Assembly: GCA_002386525.1 (NCBI GenBank)
Contig: DGIS01000007.1
Coordinates: 62,001 to 126,000, forward strand
DNA from: Sphingobacterium sp. UBA4616
Lineage (GTDB): Bacteria > Bacteroidota > Bacteroidia > Sphingobacteriales > Sphingobacteriaceae
DNA length: 64,000 nt
Direction of reading: 5' to 3'
Part shown: piece after piece, positions 1 to 9,593 of the stretch
Position numbering within the stretch: the first letter of the stretch is position 1
How the letters are laid out: every line of letters begins with the position of its first letter
Program-made: the position numbers and the translations under genes
The notes under the pieces: model-generated
What the model saw: only the letters and a program-made list of their open reading frames with translations
What the model was told of the DNA's origin: nothing
Database searches by the model: none

Positions 1-364
1 TTTTCTTGTTTGCAACTGTCTTACGTTTACCTTTACGAGTACGTGAGTTGTTTTTAGTACGTTGACCACGAACTGGTAAATGTTTACGGTGACGCAATCC
101 GCGGTAACAACCGATATCCATTAAACGTTTGATGTTTAATTGAACTTCGGAACGCAATGCTCCTTCAACTTTCAGTTCGTCGTTAATGATAGTACGAATT
201 GCTGCCAATTGGTCATCATTCCATTCTTGTACCTTCACATCTTCGCTGATACCAGCCTTTTCCAAGATATATTCAGCTCTTGTACGACCGATACCAAAAA
301 TATAGGTAAGGCCGATCACACCTCTTTTGTTTTTAGGTAAATCAATACCTGCTATCCTTGCCAT
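1..364 (-). CDS. rpsM: 30S ribosomal protein S13 (C-terminus cut by window edge)
   Basis: S13 lies in the head of the small subunit and contacts tRNA and the inter-subunit bridge. The start at 364 reads [19 protein letters not shown], the usual S13 N-terminus. The last visible codons give the basic tail [14 protein letters not shown]. About 121 residues are visible and the family is usually about 125 long, so only a few residues and the stop are missing. It follows rpmJ in the ribosomal operon. The start was read directly from the sequence. Confidence 0.95.
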   Translation of the reverse strand, partial: MARIAGIDLPKNKRGVIGLTYIFGIGRTRAEYILEKAGISEDVKVQEWNDDQLAAIRTIINDELKVEGALRSEVQLNIKRLMDIGCYRGLRHRKHLPVRGQRTKNNSRTRKGKRKTVANKK

Positions 365-394
365 ATAATATTAAGCTATTATTTTTTTAATGAA

Positions 395-511
395 TTAACC
401 CTGACGTTGTTTAAACTTAGGATTCTTTTTGTTGATTACAAAAACTTTACCTTTGCGACGGATGATCTTACAGTCCGCGCTACGTTTTTTTATTGATGCT
501 CTTACTTTCAT
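395..511 (-). CDS. rpmJ: 50S ribosomal protein L36, zinc-ligand-poor form
   Basis: This is a 38-residue protein starting [19 protein letters not shown] and ending NPKFKQRQG, the typical L36 ends. The zinc-binding form carries Cys11, Cys14, Cys27 and His32. Here position 11 is Ser, Cys14 remains, position 27 is Asn and position 32 is Phe, so a zinc ribbon cannot form. This is the C-minus type, which I believe is normal for Bacteroidota. It sits between infA and rpsM. Confidence 0.95.
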   Translation of the reverse strand: MKVRASIKKRSADCKIIRRKGKVFVINKKNPKFKQRQG

Positions 512-556
512 GATATTTATTTTTTCAAAAGCTTGTGCTAATACAAGGGCTTACTG

Positions 557-775
557 CTATTTGTAGCGATAAGTAATCCTTCCTTTAGTCAAATCATACG
601 GAGACATTTCCAATTTAACTTTATCACCAGGTAAAATTTTGATATAGTGCATACGCATTTTACCAGAAATATGGGCAATGATTTCATGTCCATTTTCCAA
701 CTCTACCCTAAACATAGCATTAGAAAGTGCCTCTCTAATTATACCGTCTTGTTCTATTGAGGCTTGTTTAGCCAT
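557..775 (-). CDS. infA: translation initiation factor IF-1
   Basis: This is a 72-residue S1-like OB-fold protein, the standard IF-1 length. It binds the ribosomal A site during initiation and helps IF-2 and IF-3. Recognisable segments are [39 protein letters not shown] and the end [13 protein letters not shown]. It lies between map and rpmJ, the common position at the end of the spc operon in Bacteroidota. A 73-bp gap separates it from map. Confidence 0.97.
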   Translation of the reverse strand: MAKQASIEQDGIIREALSNAMFRVELENGHEIIAHISGKMRMHYIKILPGDKVKLEMSPYDLTKGRITYRYK

Positions 776-848
776 ATATTCTCGATTAAATTTAATTTAA
801 AAGCCTGCGAACAGGAGTGCAAAGATAAATAAAATAATTGAAAACCAA

Positions 849-1631
849 TTACTTTTTACCCAAAACTTTCTCAACATGTTCGAATGTCAGCAACACATCG
901 GGTTCTCCTTTTCGGATTGCAACCATCTGTTCAAAGTGCGCTGATAATTTTCCATCCACTGTACTTACTGTCCAACCATCGTCCCAAAAACGAACCCCAG
1001 CACGCCCTGCGTTGATCATCGGTTCGATACAAATAACCAAACCTTCTTCCAGTTTTGGGCCAGCACCTCGTTTTCCATAATTAGGAACCTCGGGTTTTTC
1101 GTGTAAGTGGTAACCTATACCATGTCCTACCAGTTCCCGCACAATTCCGAATCCGAATTTGCTCACATATTCCTGGACAGCCGAAGAAATATCTCCAACA
1201 CGCTTACCAGCAACAGCCTGCTCAACACCTTTGTACAATGATTCCTTTGTTACATCCAACAACAATTGTGCTTCCTCAGATATTTCACCTACACCAAAGG
1301 TATAAGCAGAATCACTGATAAAACCGTTCAAATTAACACCTCCATCGACTGAAACAAGATCTCCGTCTTTAATTTCGTAATCGCTGGGAAAACCGTGTAC
1401 AATTTGATCGTTGACAGATATACACAAAGAATATGGAAATCCCTGATAATTTAAGAACGCTGGCGTCCCACCATTATCATGAATATACTCATAAGCTAAT
1501 TTATCAAGAGATATAGTCTTTACCCCGGGCTTAATCACTTTTGCGATTTCACCAAGCAATTGCGAAAGAACATCTGCTGACTTTCGCAATTGCTCTATAT
1601 CTTCTGCTGACTTATAAAATACTTTAGACAT
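849..1631 (-). CDS. map: type I methionine aminopeptidase
   Basis: It removes the initiator methionine from new proteins. The protein has 260 residues with the pita-bread fold signature. Metal ligands are visible as Asp in VSVDGGV, Asp in FISDSAY, His in GHGIGYHLHEKP, Glu in CIEPM and Glu in HFEQMVAI. It has no N-terminal zinc-finger extension, as usual for bacterial type I enzymes. It is 9 bp downstream of secY in the same operon, which ties protein maturation to ribosome and translocon synthesis. Confidence 0.96.
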   Translation of the reverse strand: MSKVFYKSAEDIEQLRKSADVLSQLLGEIAKVIKPGVKTISLDKLAYEYIHDNGGTPAFLNYQGFPYSLCISVNDQIVHGFPSDYEIKDGDLVSVDGGVNLNGFISDSAYTFGVGEISEEAQLLLDVTKESLYKGVEQAVAGKRVGDISSAVQEYVSKFGFGIVRELVGHGIGYHLHEKPEVPNYGKRGAGPKLEEGLVICIEPMINAGRAGVRFWDDGWTVSTVDGKLSAHFEQMVAIRKGEPDVLLTFEHVEKVLGKK

Positions 1632-1640
1632 CTAAAGAAA

Positions 1641-2978
1641 TTAAATTGCCGAATGATCCATTCCCTCAACAGACGCAGCCGAACGGCCTTTAATACGACC
1701 TGTTTTCATTAATCCATCATAATGACGCATCAACAAATGAGATTCAATCTGTTGCAAAGTATCCAACACCACACCTACTAAAATCAATAAAGACGTACCT
1801 CCATAGAAGTGCGCAAATTGATTATTAATACCAAACAAACTTGCAATAGCAGGAAGAATAGCAATGATCGCTAAGAAAATCGCGCCAGGAAATGTAATAT
1901 TTGATATTACGCGGTCTATAAAATTACTCGTCTCTAATCCCGGTTTAATACCCGGAACAAAACCTCCGTTCTTCTTCATGTCGTCCGACATCTGTTGAGG
2001 ATTCACCATGATTGCTGTATAGAAAAACGTAAATGCGATAATTAACACCGCAAATGTTACGTTATACGCTACAGAAGTATAGTTACTCAACGAAGTCAAA
2101 AACTCCGATTGAAGATTTGGGAAGAACTGCCCCAAACTCATCGGCACAAACATAATCGCCTGCGCAAAAATGATAGGCATTACACCTGCAGCATTTACCT
2201 TTAAAGGAATATACTGACGCACCCCACCGACTTGCTTGTTTCCAACAATTTTCTTCGCGTATTGTACAGGGATCTTACGAACCCCCTGTACGATCAAAAT
2301 CGTAAAGATCACAACAAAGAACAAAGCCACAAATTCGAGCAACAATGGAATTGGACCACCACCACCTTTCGCCATTCTCGAAACCCATTCCGCAGTGATA
2401 CCACTTGGCAATTGAGCGATAATACCAGTCATGATGATCAAAGAAATACCATTACCGATACCTTTATCTGTAATTTTTTCCCCTAACCACATCACAAATA
2501 AAGTACCGCCTGTCAAAACTACTGCAGTAAGAATAGTGAACAATGGATCTGCAATTGTCTTAGCACTTGGCTCGATCTGAGTACGCACATAGGCAAAAGC
2601 TTGAAGCAAAGTAATCCCTAAAGTTAAATAGCGAGTAATTTGGTTCATTTTTTGACGACCACTTTCCCCTTCTTTCTGCATCTTTTGGAAATAAGGAACC
2701 GCGATGCCCAGCAATTGAACAACAATGGATGCCGAAATATATGGCATTACCCCTAAAGCAAAGATAGCTGAACGGGAGAATGAACCACCCGCAAACATAT
2801 CCAGTAAGCCCAATAAACCCTCTTTCTGACCAGAAGCCAGCGCATGAGGATTTACACCTGGTAATACCACGTGACATCCAATACGGTAAATCAAAAGAAA
2901 AAGTAAGGTATTTAGAATACGCGTACGTAAATCATCGATTTTCCAAATATTGGTTAAGGTTGTGATTAGTTTCTTCAT
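1641..2978 (-). CDS. secY: preprotein translocase subunit SecY
   Basis: This is the channel-forming subunit of the Sec translocon in the cytoplasmic membrane. It has 445 residues with about ten hydrophobic segments. Family landmarks are GLLGLLDMFAGGSFSRSAIF near residue 55, the plug and TM2 segment GVMPYISASIVVQLL, GIGNGISLIIMTGI, and the C-terminal cytosolic loop with PGIKPG. It starts 3 bp after the rplO stop, so the two are probably translationally coupled. Confidence 0.97.
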   Translation of the reverse strand: MKKLITTLTNIWKIDDLRTRILNTLLFLLIYRIGCHVVLPGVNPHALASGQKEGLLGLLDMFAGGSFSRSAIFALGVMPYISASIVVQLLGIAVPYFQKMQKEGESGRQKMNQITRYLTLGITLLQAFAYVRTQIEPSAKTIADPLFTILTAVVLTGGTLFVMWLGEKITDKGIGNGISLIIMTGIIAQLPSGITAEWVSRMAKGGGGPIPLLLEFVALFFVVIFTILIVQGVRKIPVQYAKKIVGNKQVGGVRQYIPLKVNAAGVMPIIFAQAIMFVPMSLGQFFPNLQSEFLTSLSNYTSVAYNVTFAVLIIAFTFFYTAIMVNPQQMSDDMKKNGGFVPGIKPGLETSNFIDRVISNITFPGAIFLAIIAILPAIASLFGINNQFAHFYGGTSLLILVGVVLDTLQQIESHLLMRHYDGLMKTGRIKGRSAASVEGMDHSAI

Positions 2979-2981
2979 TTA

Positions 2982-3428
2982 TTAAATTTTAACGATAGAA
3001 CCGCCTGCAGCTTCAATAGCTTTTTGAGCAGAAGCAGTAAACGCGTGCGCTGTTACTTCAACTTTAGCTTTCAACTCACCGCGACCCAAGATTTTAACTT
3101 TGTCATTTTTAGACACTAAACCATGAGCTTTCAATGCGTCGAAATCTACAGCTGTCAAATTGTATTTCTCGATCAACGCTTGTAAAGTATCTAAGTTTAC
3201 ACCATTATACTCAACACGGTTGATGTTTTTGAAACCAAATTTAGGCACACGGCGTTGCAAAGGCATTTGACCACCTTCGAAACCGATTTTCGTAGAGTGA
3301 CCTGAACGAGAACCAGCACCTTTGTGACCACGTGTTGAAGTACCACCACGACCAGAACCAGTACCACGGCCAATACGTTTGCTACTTTTTACTGCACCTT
3401 TTGCAGGTTTTAAATTACTTAAGTTCAT
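2982..3428 (-). CDS. rplO: 50S ribosomal protein L15
   Basis: L15 is a late-assembling large-subunit protein. It has 148 residues with the Gly/Arg-rich N-terminus RIGRGTGSGRGGTSTRGHKG and the conserved GFEGGQMPLQRRVPKFGF. It is directly upstream of secY. The 119-bp gap before it, towards rpmD, holds a hairpin. Confidence 0.97.
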   Translation of the reverse strand: MNLSNLKPAKGAVKSSKRIGRGTGSGRGGTSTRGHKGAGSRSGHSTKIGFEGGQMPLQRRVPKFGFKNINRVEYNGVNLDTLQALIEKYNLTAVDFDALKAHGLVSKNDKVKILGRGELKAKVEVTAHAFTASAQKAIEAAGGSIVKI

Positions 3429-3510
3429 TTTTAAACTAAATTGTGCTAGCCCTTCGCTCTCACTAAACAGGTACTAGCGATTAAAAAATAATGATTATTA
3501 ATAACAAGTA

Positions 3511-3538
3511 ATGGAAGAAGTCCAAAGACCTCTTCCAT
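3511..3538 (-). other. hairpin between rpmD and rplO
   Basis: A 12-bp stem with one mismatch (ATGGAAGAAGTC at 3511-3522 and GACCTCTTCCAT at 3527-3538) closes a 4-nt loop. On the transcribed strand no U-run follows directly, so it is more likely an mRNA processing or stability element than a terminator. It lies in a 120-bp gap of the ribosomal operon. Confidence 0.5.
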
Positions 3539-3547
3539 ATGCTAATA

Positions 3548-3727
3548 TTAAATAGTTTCGATAGCTACTAAATGGTTTACTTTACGTACCATTCCAATAA
3601 TTGATGGAGTAGCTTCAACTTCTACTGAGTGGTTGATTCTTTTCAAACCTAATGCCTCAATAGTTTTCTTTTGGCGCTCGCTTCTGTCGATAACGCTCTT
3701 TATCTGGGTGATTTTGATTTTTGCCAT
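3548..3727 (-). CDS. rpmD: 50S ribosomal protein L30
   Basis: This short gene encodes 59 residues starting MAKIKITQIKSVIDRSERQ and ending MVRKVNHLVAIETI. The central KKTIEALGLKRINHSV is the L30 signature. The length and position between rpsE and rplO fit. I read start and stop directly (ATG at 3727, TAA at 3548-3550). Confidence 0.95.
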   Translation of the reverse strand: MAKIKITQIKSVIDRSERQKKTIEALGLKRINHSVEVEATPSIIGMVRKVNHLVAIETI

Positions 3728-3732
3728 GATAA

Positions 3733-4251
3733 TTAACCGTTAAATACTTTGTTCAAATCGACACCGCGGTGTTGTGCTACTGTATATGCATCACGCATAT
3801 CTGATAAAGCTGCTACAGTTGCTTTTACCACGTTGTGTGGGTTAGAAGAACCTAATGATTTAGCCAATACATCTTTGATACCAGCAGACTCCAATACTGC
3901 ACGCATTGCACCACCAGCCAAAACTCCTGTACCACCTACTGCTGGTTTAATCAAAACTGAACCACCAGAATATTTACCATATTGTGCGTGAGGAACAGTA
4001 CCTTTGATAATAGGAACTTTTACCAAGTTTTTCTTTGCGTCATCGATACCTTTAGTGATTGCTTCAGTTACTTCTTTAGCTTTACCTAAACCATAACCAA
4101 CAATACCGTTTTCATCACCTACTACAACAATTGCAGAGAAGCTGAAAGTACGACCACCTTTAGTAACTTTTGCTACACGTTGGATACTTACTAAGCGATC
4201 TTTTAATTCAATTTCGCTTGATTTTACTCTTTTTATATTGCTTAATGCCAT
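3733..4251 (-). CDS. rpsE: 30S ribosomal protein S5
   Basis: S5 acts in decoding accuracy and mRNA unwinding at the entry channel. It has 172 residues with the N-terminal double-stranded RNA-binding part ([20 protein letters not shown], then [13 protein letters not shown]) and the C-terminal part ([20 protein letters not shown]). It lies between rplR and rpmD with short gaps. Confidence 0.97.
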   Translation of the reverse strand: MALSNIKRVKSSEIELKDRLVSIQRVAKVTKGGRTFSFSAIVVVGDENGIVGYGLGKAKEVTEAITKGIDDAKKNLVKVPIIKGTVPHAQYGKYSGGSVLIKPAVGGTGVLAGGAMRAVLESAGIKDVLAKSLGSSNPHNVVKATVAALSDMRDAYTVAQHRGVDLNKVFNG

Positions 4252-4263
4252 TTTTTTCTATGA

Positions 4264-4617
4264 TTAAAAGTCTAAACCGCCTTCGCGAGCACCTTCAGCC
4301 AAAGATTTGATACGGCCATGGTATAAGTACCCATTACGGTCAAAAACTACTTTATTAATACCTGCTGCTACTGCTTTTTCAGCAACCAATTTACCGACAG
4401 CTTTAGACTGTTCCACTTTGTTACCTGATGCAGCAAATTCTTTTGATAAGCTAGATGCAGCAACTAATGTTTTACCTGCATTGTCATCGATGATTTGCGC
4501 ATAGATACCTTTGTTACTTCTAAAAACCGATAAACGTGGACGTTCAGACGTTCCAGCAAGGTTTTTTCTGATTCCTTTTTTGATTCTCTCTCTACGAGAT
4601 GCTTTTTGTCCTGCCAT
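4264..4617 (-). CDS. rplR: 50S ribosomal protein L18
   Basis: L18 binds 5S rRNA in the central protuberance. It has 117 residues with the basic N-terminus [35 protein letters not shown], and the conserved end [19 protein letters not shown]. Its position between rplF and rpsE is standard. Confidence 0.97.
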   Translation of the reverse strand: MAGQKASRRERIKKGIRKNLAGTSERPRLSVFRSNKGIYAQIIDDNAGKTLVAASSLSKEFAASGNKVEQSKAVGKLVAEKAVAAGINKVVFDRNGYLYHGRIKSLAEGAREGGLDF

Positions 4618-4622
4618 GATTA

Positions 4623-5177
4623 TTATTTTTTAGCTGATTTACCTGCTTTTCTTCTCAATACTTCACCTGCAAACTTAACACCTTTTCCTTTGTAAGGTTC
4701 TGGTTTACGGAAGCCACGGATTTTAGCCGCTACTTGTCCGATCAATTGTTTATCGGCACACTCTAAAGTGATTGTAGGGTTTTTACCTTTTTCAGCAGTA
4801 GTTAATACTTTAACTTCGTTTGGCAATACAAAAACAATCTGGTGAGAGAAACCTAAAGTTAACTCTAATACGTTACCAGTACTTGAAGCACGGTAACCTA
4901 CACCGACTAACTCTTGCGTAGTTTTGTAACCTTCAGTCACACCGTAAACCATGTTAGCCAACAGGGAGCGGTATAGACCGTGTAATGCTTTGTGTTTCTT
5001 TTGATCAGTTGGACGTGTTACAACGATATTGCCTTCTTCTTGAGCAATCGTGATGTCACGGTCAACTTGTTGTGTTAATTCGCCTTTAGGACCTTTTACT
5101 GAAACTAAGTTTTTGTCCGAAATAGTAACAGTTACCCCAGCAGGGATAGCGATAGGCGCTTTTCCAATTCTTGACAT
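4623..5177 (-). CDS. rplF: 50S ribosomal protein L6
   Basis: L6 is near the factor-binding site of the large subunit. It has 184 residues made of two repeated alpha/beta domains. The N-terminus is [15 protein letters not shown] and the C-terminal signature is [16 protein letters not shown]. It is 5 bp from rplR and 21 bp from rpsH. Confidence 0.97.
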   Translation of the reverse strand: MSRIGKAPIAIPAGVTVTISDKNLVSVKGPKGELTQQVDRDITIAQEEGNIVVTRPTDQKKHKALHGLYRSLLANMVYGVTEGYKTTQELVGVGYRASSTGNVLELTLGFSHQIVFVLPNEVKVLTTAEKGKNPTITLECADKQLIGQVAAKIRGFRKPEPYKGKGVKFAGEVLRRKAGKSAKK

Positions 5178-5198
5178 TTCTTTGTGCTTTTACCTAGA

Positions 5199-5597
5199 TT
5201 AATAAACGTAACATAAAACTTCACCACCAACATTTTGAAGTCTAGCTTCTTTATCTGTCATTACACCTTTAGATGTTGACAAGATAGCAATACCTAAACC
5301 ATTCAAAACACGGGGCATAGTATCAACGCTTGCATACTTTCTTAAACCAGGTTTACTCACACGTGTCAACGTACGAATAGCCGGAATTTTGCTAATTGGG
5401 TTATATTTCAATGCGATTTTGATCGTACCCTGTACGCCATTCTCATCAAATTTGTAATTAGCAATGTAACCTTTATCAAAAAGAACTTTAGTGATTTCTT
5501 TTTTTAGGTTCGATGCAGGAATTTCAACAACCCTGTGGTTGGCCTTGATGGCATTCCTTACTCGTGTAAGGTAATCCGCAATTGGATCTGTAGTCAT
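5199..5597 (-). CDS. rpsH: 30S ribosomal protein S8
   Basis: S8 is a primary 16S rRNA-binding protein. In E. coli it represses the spc operon by binding its own mRNA. It has 132 residues: TDPIADYLTRVRNAIKANH at the N-terminus and the C-terminal STSKGVMTDKEARLQNVGGE. A 139-bp gap with a terminator-like hairpin lies just upstream, so expression of rpsH and genes after it may be adjusted separately. Confidence 0.97.
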   Translation of the reverse strand: MTTDPIADYLTRVRNAIKANHRVVEIPASNLKKEITKVLFDKGYIANYKFDENGVQGTIKIALKYNPISKIPAIRTLTRVSKPGLRKYASVDTMPRVLNGLGIAILSTSKGVMTDKEARLQNVGGEVLCYVY

Positions 5598-5678
5598 TAT
5601 ATATGAAAATTTGTGACAGCGGTTTCCCTCCCAACCGTTGGTATGGGACCTTCTATCTGTTAAACGATTTTAAAATGC

Positions 5679-5713
5679 AAAAAACCCGGCAATCCTAAGT
5701 TGAATTGCCCGGG
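5679..5713 (-). terminator. terminator-like hairpin between rpsN and rpsH
   Basis: On the transcribed minus strand, CCCGGGCAAT pairs with ATTGCCGGG (one bulged G, 10-nt loop) and six T follow at once. This is the form of an intrinsic terminator, yet it sits inside the ribosomal operon. It could act as a partial terminator or attenuator that lowers expression of rpsH through rpsM, or be controlled by a ribosomal protein. The structure is seen; the role is inferred. Confidence 0.65.
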
Positions 5714-5736
5714 CAAAATTAAGTATTTTTTTTAAA

Positions 5737-6006
5737 TTACCAAGAAGCTTTTTTCACCCCTGGGATTTTGCCATCTAAAGCCATCTCACGGAATGTTACA
5801 CGAGAGATACCGAATTGACGCATATATCCTTTAGGACGGCCAGTCAATTTACAACGATTGTGTAAACGTACTGGAGAAGCATTTTTAGGCAATTTATCTA
5901 ATGCAGCGTAATCGCCAGCAGCTTTTAATTCTGCACGTTTTGCTGCATATTTAGCTACCAATTTAGCGCGTTTTACTTCGCGTGCTTTTAATCCTTCTTT
6001 AGCCAT
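5737..6006 (-). CDS. rpsN: 30S ribosomal protein S14, zinc-free form
   Basis: S14 is in the head of the 30S subunit. It has 89 residues, the length of the zinc-independent type. The CxxC pairs of the short zinc form are absent; the end [20 protein letters not shown] is the family signature. Its start overlaps the rplE stop by 8 bp, which suggests translational coupling. Confidence 0.97.
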   Translation of the reverse strand: MAKEGLKAREVKRAKLVAKYAAKRAELKAAGDYAALDKLPKNASPVRLHNRCKLTGRPKGYMRQFGISRVTFREMALDGKIPGVKKASW

Positions 6007-6568
6007 TGTTATTAGTATTTTGATTTTTAAATGGTAAACCGAATTGTTTCAACAATTCTAAAGCCTCAACATCATTTTGAGCAGAAGTCACGAAAGTGAT
6101 ATCCATACCTTGGATCTTGTTGATTTTGTCAATGTTGATCTCAGGGAAAATGATCTGTTCAGTGATACCTAAGTTGTAGTTACCACGTCCGTCAAAGCCT
6201 TTATCGTTGATACCGCGGAAGTCACGAATACGTGGAAGCGATACGGCTACCAAACGATCCAAGAACTCAAACATATTGTTGTCACGCAAAGTAACACGTG
6301 CCCCTACAGGCATACCTTTACGTAATTTAAAGTTCGAGATATCTTTTTTCGATTTTGTAGCGACAGCTTGTTGACCTGTAATTAAAGTCAACTCAGCGAT
6401 AGCGTTATCGATTAATTTTTTGTCAGCTGTTGCAGCTCCTACGCCTTGTGAAACAACGATTTTCTCAAGTTTAGGAACCTGCATAATACTTTTATACTGA
6501 AATTTTTCTTGAAGTGCTTTACGGATTTCCTCCGCATATTTCACTTTTAATCTTGGTACGTAAGTCAT
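5999..6568 (-). CDS. rplE: 50S ribosomal protein L5
   Basis: L5 binds 5S rRNA and touches P-site tRNA. It has 189 residues, with [16 protein letters not shown] near the N-terminus and [19 protein letters not shown] near the end. It overlaps rplX by one base and rpsN by eight. Confidence 0.97.
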   Translation of the reverse strand: MTYVPRLKVKYAEEIRKALQEKFQYKSIMQVPKLEKIVVSQGVGAATADKKLIDNAIAELTLITGQQAVATKSKKDISNFKLRKGMPVGARVTLRDNNMFEFLDRLVAVSLPRIRDFRGINDKGFDGRGNYNLGITEQIIFPEINIDKINKIQGMDITFVTSAQNDVEALELLKQFGLPFKNQNTNNNG

Positions 6569-6912
6569 TATTTAATTTCCTCCCCTGATTTTTTAGCGTA
6601 ACGAACTAATTTACCATCTGCGTTTAACTTACGACCTACACGTGTAGTTGCACCCGTTTTAGGATCGATAACAGCTAAATTAGAGATGTGAATACCAGCT
6701 TCCTTCTCAATGATACCACCATTAGGATTAGCTGCACTTGGTTTAGTGTGTTTTTTCACGATGTTAGCGCCCTCAACGATAGCTCTATTTTTATCCACTA
6801 AAACAGTTAATACTTTTCCTTGAACACCTTTAGAGTTACCAGCGATAACTTTCACTAAATCACCTTTTTTAATTTTGATTTTGTGCGTAGTTGTTTTTGT
6901 TTTCTGTGCCAT
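6568..6912 (-). CDS. rplX: 50S ribosomal protein L24
   Basis: L24 starts large-subunit assembly. It has 114 residues with a KOW motif ([20 protein letters not shown]) and the conserved [20 protein letters not shown]. It is 2 bp after rplN and overlaps rplE by one base. Confidence 0.97.
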   Translation of the reverse strand: MAQKTKTTTHKIKIKKGDLVKVIAGNSKGVQGKVLTVLVDKNRAIVEGANIVKKHTKPSAANPNGGIIEKEAGIHISNLAVIDPKTGATTRVGRKLNADGKLVRYAKKSGEEIK

Positions 6913-6914
6913 AA

Positions 6915-7283
6915 TTATAAAACCTCCGGTGCTAATGATACAATTTTCATGAACTGTTTCTCACGCAACTCTCTAGCCACAGGGCCAAAGATACGTGTAC
7001 CACGTGGTTCATCATTATTATTTAATAATACAGCGGCGTTGTCATCGAAACGGATATATGAACCATCTTTACGACGGATTTCCTTTTTCGTTCTAACGAC
7101 TACTGCTTTAGAAACGGAACCTTTTTTCACGTTTCCTGAAGGCATAGCGCTTTTCACCGATACAACAATCTTATCTCCGATTGATGCATAACGCTTGCGC
7201 GTACCGCCCAATACACGGATTACTAAAACTTGTTTAGCACCGCTATTGTCAGCTACATTAAGTCTTGATTCTTGTTGTACCAT
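6915..7283 (-). CDS. rplN: 50S ribosomal protein L14
   Basis: L14 lies at the subunit interface. It has 122 residues, the usual length, starting [20 protein letters not shown]. The conserved [17 protein letters not shown] and the end [11 protein letters not shown] are present. It is directly after rpsQ. Confidence 0.98.
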   Translation of the reverse strand: MVQQESRLNVADNSGAKQVLVIRVLGGTRKRYASIGDKIVVSVKSAMPSGNVKKGSVSKAVVVRTKKEIRRKDGSYIRFDDNAAVLLNNNDEPRGTRIFGPVARELREKQFMKIVSLAPEVL

Positions 7284-7284
7284 G

Positions 7285-7539
7285 TTATTTAGCTCTTTCT
7301 ATAATTTCAACTAATCTCCAGTTTTTTGTTTTACTCAGCGGACGAGTTTCCATAATTAATACCGTATCGCCGATACCGCAGGTATTAGTTTCGTCATGAG
7401 CTTTAAATTTAGTAGTTTTTTTAACGAACTTACCATAGATCGGGTGTTTCACTTTACGCTCCACTGATACCACGATAGATTTGTCCATCTTGTTGCTAAC
7501 TACTAAGCCGATTCTTGTTTTTCTTAAATTTCTTTCCAT
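7285..7539 (-). CDS. rpsQ: 30S ribosomal protein S17
   Basis: S17 is a primary 16S rRNA-binding OB-fold protein. I place the start at 7539 ([20 protein letters not shown]), giving 84 residues, the normal length. The frame stays open further upstream into rpmC, but an earlier start would add about 20 unrelated residues and overlap rpmC. The segment [19 protein letters not shown] is the family signature. Confidence 0.95.
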   Translation of the reverse strand: MERNLRKTRIGLVVSNKMDKSIVVSVERKVKHPIYGKFVKKTTKFKAHDETNTCGIGDTVLIMETRPLSKTKNWRLVEIIERAK

Positions 7540-7552
7540 TTCGACTTTAAAT

Positions 7553-7771
7553 TTATGCCTCAGAGGCTGTTTCATTTTTAGCTGCAGCTTTGCGTGCACT
7601 GATCTCTGTACTGATACGAGCGATAGTTCTGCGTGCTGCTTTGATCACGTTAGGGTTCTCAATAGCTGAAACAGCATGTGCAAATTTCAATTTTGTAAGG
7701 GCTGTTTTCTCTTCTACAAGACGAGCTTTTAAGTCCTCATTAGATAATTCTAAAATTTCTGAATTTTTCAT
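7553..7771 (-). CDS. rpmC: 50S ribosomal protein L29
   Basis: L29 lies near the exit tunnel. It has 72 residues with [32 protein letters not shown] and [14 protein letters not shown], ending in an Ala-rich tail. It lies between rplP and rpsQ; a 91-bp gap with a strong hairpin precedes it. Confidence 0.95.
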   Translation of the reverse strand: MKNSEILELSNEDLKARLVEEKTALTKLKFAHAVSAIENPNVIKAARRTIARISTEISARKAAAKNETASEA

Positions 7772-7812
7772 GTTTTTTCAGTTGTTATTTGGGTTATCAT
7801 CGGTTTATATAT

Positions 7813-7839
7813 AGCGTTAGGGGTAACGGCCCTAACGCT
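7813..7839 (-). other. hairpin between rplP and rpmC
   Basis: A perfect 10-bp stem (AGCGTTAGGG at 7813-7822 and CCCTAACGCT at 7830-7839) closes a 7-nt loop. No U-run follows on the transcribed strand. It sits in a 91-bp gap of an otherwise tightly packed operon, so it may be a processing site or a ribosomal-protein binding site. Confidence 0.55.
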
Positions 7840-7862
7840 TAAATGATGACATTACCAAGATT

Positions 7863-8285
7863 TTATGCTTCAACGTAGTCTCTACGAATCACAAACTTAG
7901 TTTGAACCGGAAGTTTTTGAGCGGCAAGGCGTAAAGCTTCTTTGGCAATTTCCAAAGGCACACCTTCTGCTTCAAATAACATACGGCCTGGGCGTACTAC
8001 TGCTACCCAGTATTCTGGAGCACCCTTACCTTTACCCATACGTACCTCTGCAGGTTTTTTCGTAACCGGTTTGTCAGGGAAAATACGAATCCAAACTTGA
8101 CCTTCACGTTTCATATAACGTGTAACCGCAATACGAGCTGCCTCGATTTGACGACTAGTGATCCATGCTTGCTCCATTGTTTTGATACCGAAAGAACCGA
8201 AAGCTAACTCCGCTCCACGAGAAGCGTTACCTTTCATGCGGCCTTTCTGCATCTTTCTGAACTTCGTTCTTTTTGGCTGTAACAT
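7863..8285 (-). CDS. rplP: 50S ribosomal protein L16
   Basis: L16 organises the A site of the large subunit. It has 140 residues: [19 protein letters not shown] at the start, then [20 protein letters not shown] and [18 protein letters not shown]. The Arg in the GKG...EYWVA area is the conserved site often hydroxylated in other bacteria. It lies after rpsC with a 61-bp gap. Confidence 0.98.
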   Translation of the reverse strand: MLQPKRTKFRKMQKGRMKGNASRGAELAFGSFGIKTMEQAWITSRQIEAARIAVTRYMKREGQVWIRIFPDKPVTKKPAEVRMGKGKGAPEYWVAVVRPGRMLFEAEGVPLEIAKEALRLAAQKLPVQTKFVIRRDYVEA

Positions 8286-8346
8286 GTTCGTATACTTTTT
8301 AAATCTGCTTCTTCAGCAGGTTTTTGTTGTAATCTAAATAAAACTA

Positions 8347-9141
8347 TTAATCTTTTTTCGGACCACGGTTGCTTCCACCACGGTTGTTTCCACCACGGTT
8401 GTTTCCACCGCGACCACCTTTGTTATTGCGGTTGTCACGACGTTCGCCACCACCTTCGTGGTTGCCACGTGATTTTACACCAGATGCTTGACCAATGTTT
8501 GGAGATAAGTCACGTTTACCGTAAACCTCACCTTTACAGATCCAAACTTTGATACCAATTTTACCGTATGTAGTCAATGCTTCAGCTAAAGCGTAGTCGA
8601 TATCAGCACGCAATGTGTGCAAAGGAGTTCTTCCTTCTTTGTATTGTTCAGTACGCGCCATTTCAGCACCGCCTAAACGACCAGAACACATGATTTTGAT
8701 ACCTTCTGCACCCATACGCATGGTAGAAGCGATTGAAGTTTTCATTGCACGACGGAATGAAATACGTGCCTCTAATTGTTTAGCGACACCTTCTGCTACT
8801 AACTTAGCATCTAACTCAGGGCGTTTGATCTCGAAAATGTTGATTTGAACATCCTTTTTAGTCAGTTTCTTCAACTCTTCTTTGATCTTGTCAACTTCTT
8901 GACCACCTTTTCCGATAACGATACCTGGACGAGCAGTGTGAATTGTAACAGTGATACGTTTTAACGTTCTTTCGATAACAACTTTAGCTACACCACCTTT
9001 TGCGATACGAACAGAAAGATATTTTCTGATTTTTTCGTCTTCAACTAATTTATCGGAATAGTTTTTACCTCCGAACCAGTTAGAATCCCAACCTTTGATG
9101 ATTCCTAATCTGCTACCTATTGGATTTGCTTTTTGTCCCAT
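8347..9141 (-). CDS. rpsC: 30S ribosomal protein S3 with Gly/Asn/Arg-rich tail
   Basis: S3 forms part of the mRNA entry tunnel. The core is standard: [20 protein letters not shown], the KH domain with [20 protein letters not shown], and the C-terminal domain [19 protein letters not shown]. The protein is 264 residues against about 210-240 in most bacteria, because of a low-complexity tail of roughly 40 residues with repeated GGNNRGG units and ending PKKD. The DNA of the tail is itself repetitive around 8365-8420. Confidence 0.97.
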   Translation of the reverse strand: MGQKANPIGSRLGIIKGWDSNWFGGKNYSDKLVEDEKIRKYLSVRIAKGGVAKVVIERTLKRITVTIHTARPGIVIGKGGQEVDKIKEELKKLTKKDVQINIFEIKRPELDAKLVAEGVAKQLEARISFRRAMKTSIASTMRMGAEGIKIMCSGRLGGAEMARTEQYKEGRTPLHTLRADIDYALAEALTTYGKIGIKVWICKGEVYGKRDLSPNIGQASGVKSRGNHEGGGERRDNRNNKGGRGGNNRGGNNRGGSNRGPKKD

Positions 9142-9152
9142 TTCTCAATAAA

Positions 9153-9587
9153 TTAGTTTTGTTCAACGTTTAATTTGCTATCAACTACCAACGTAACGTG
9201 ATTTGAACGTTTACGAACTCTGTATCCGCGACCTTGAGGAGCCGGACGTAATCTTTTCAATTGACGACCACCACCTACTGATACTTCTTTTACAATTAGT
9301 TCGCTTTCTTCCACTGATTTACCTTCGTTTTTGGCTTCCCAGTTTTTGATTGCAGATAATAATAATTTTTCTACACGAGCAGCAGCTTCTTTACTTGAGT
9401 GTTTTAAAATGTATAATGCATTTTCAACACGTTGACCACGAATTAAATCTACCACTAAGCGCATCTTACGAGGCGAAGTCGGGCAGTTCAATAATTTGGC
9501 ATCCGAAGCTCCTCCTTTTTGAGCTTTCTCTTGCTCTTTGCGTTGTCTAATTAAGACAGACTTTTTAAGTTTTTTTGTTGCTTCCAT
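9153..9587 (-). CDS. rplV: 50S ribosomal protein L22 with N-terminal extension
   Basis: L22 lines the peptide exit tunnel. The core from about residue 34 ([20 protein letters not shown]) to [20 protein letters not shown] is standard. The protein has 144 residues against about 110 in E. coli; the extra is a charged N-terminal extension rich in Lys, Glu and Gln. I take the 9587 start because it is 6 bp after rpsS and the frame is continuous. Confidence 0.95.
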   Translation of the reverse strand: MEATKKLKKSVLIRQRKEQEKAQKGGASDAKLLNCPTSPRKMRLVVDLIRGQRVENALYILKHSSKEAAARVEKLLLSAIKNWEAKNEGKSVEESELIVKEVSVGGGRQLKRLRPAPQGRGYRVRKRSNHVTLVVDSKLNVEQN

Positions 9588-9593
9588 TACCTA

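Noticed and set aside
8360..8420. the short DNA repeat as a CRISPR or mobile repeat
   Set aside because: It lies in the rpsC frame and encodes the GGNNRGG tail; it has no spacer structure.
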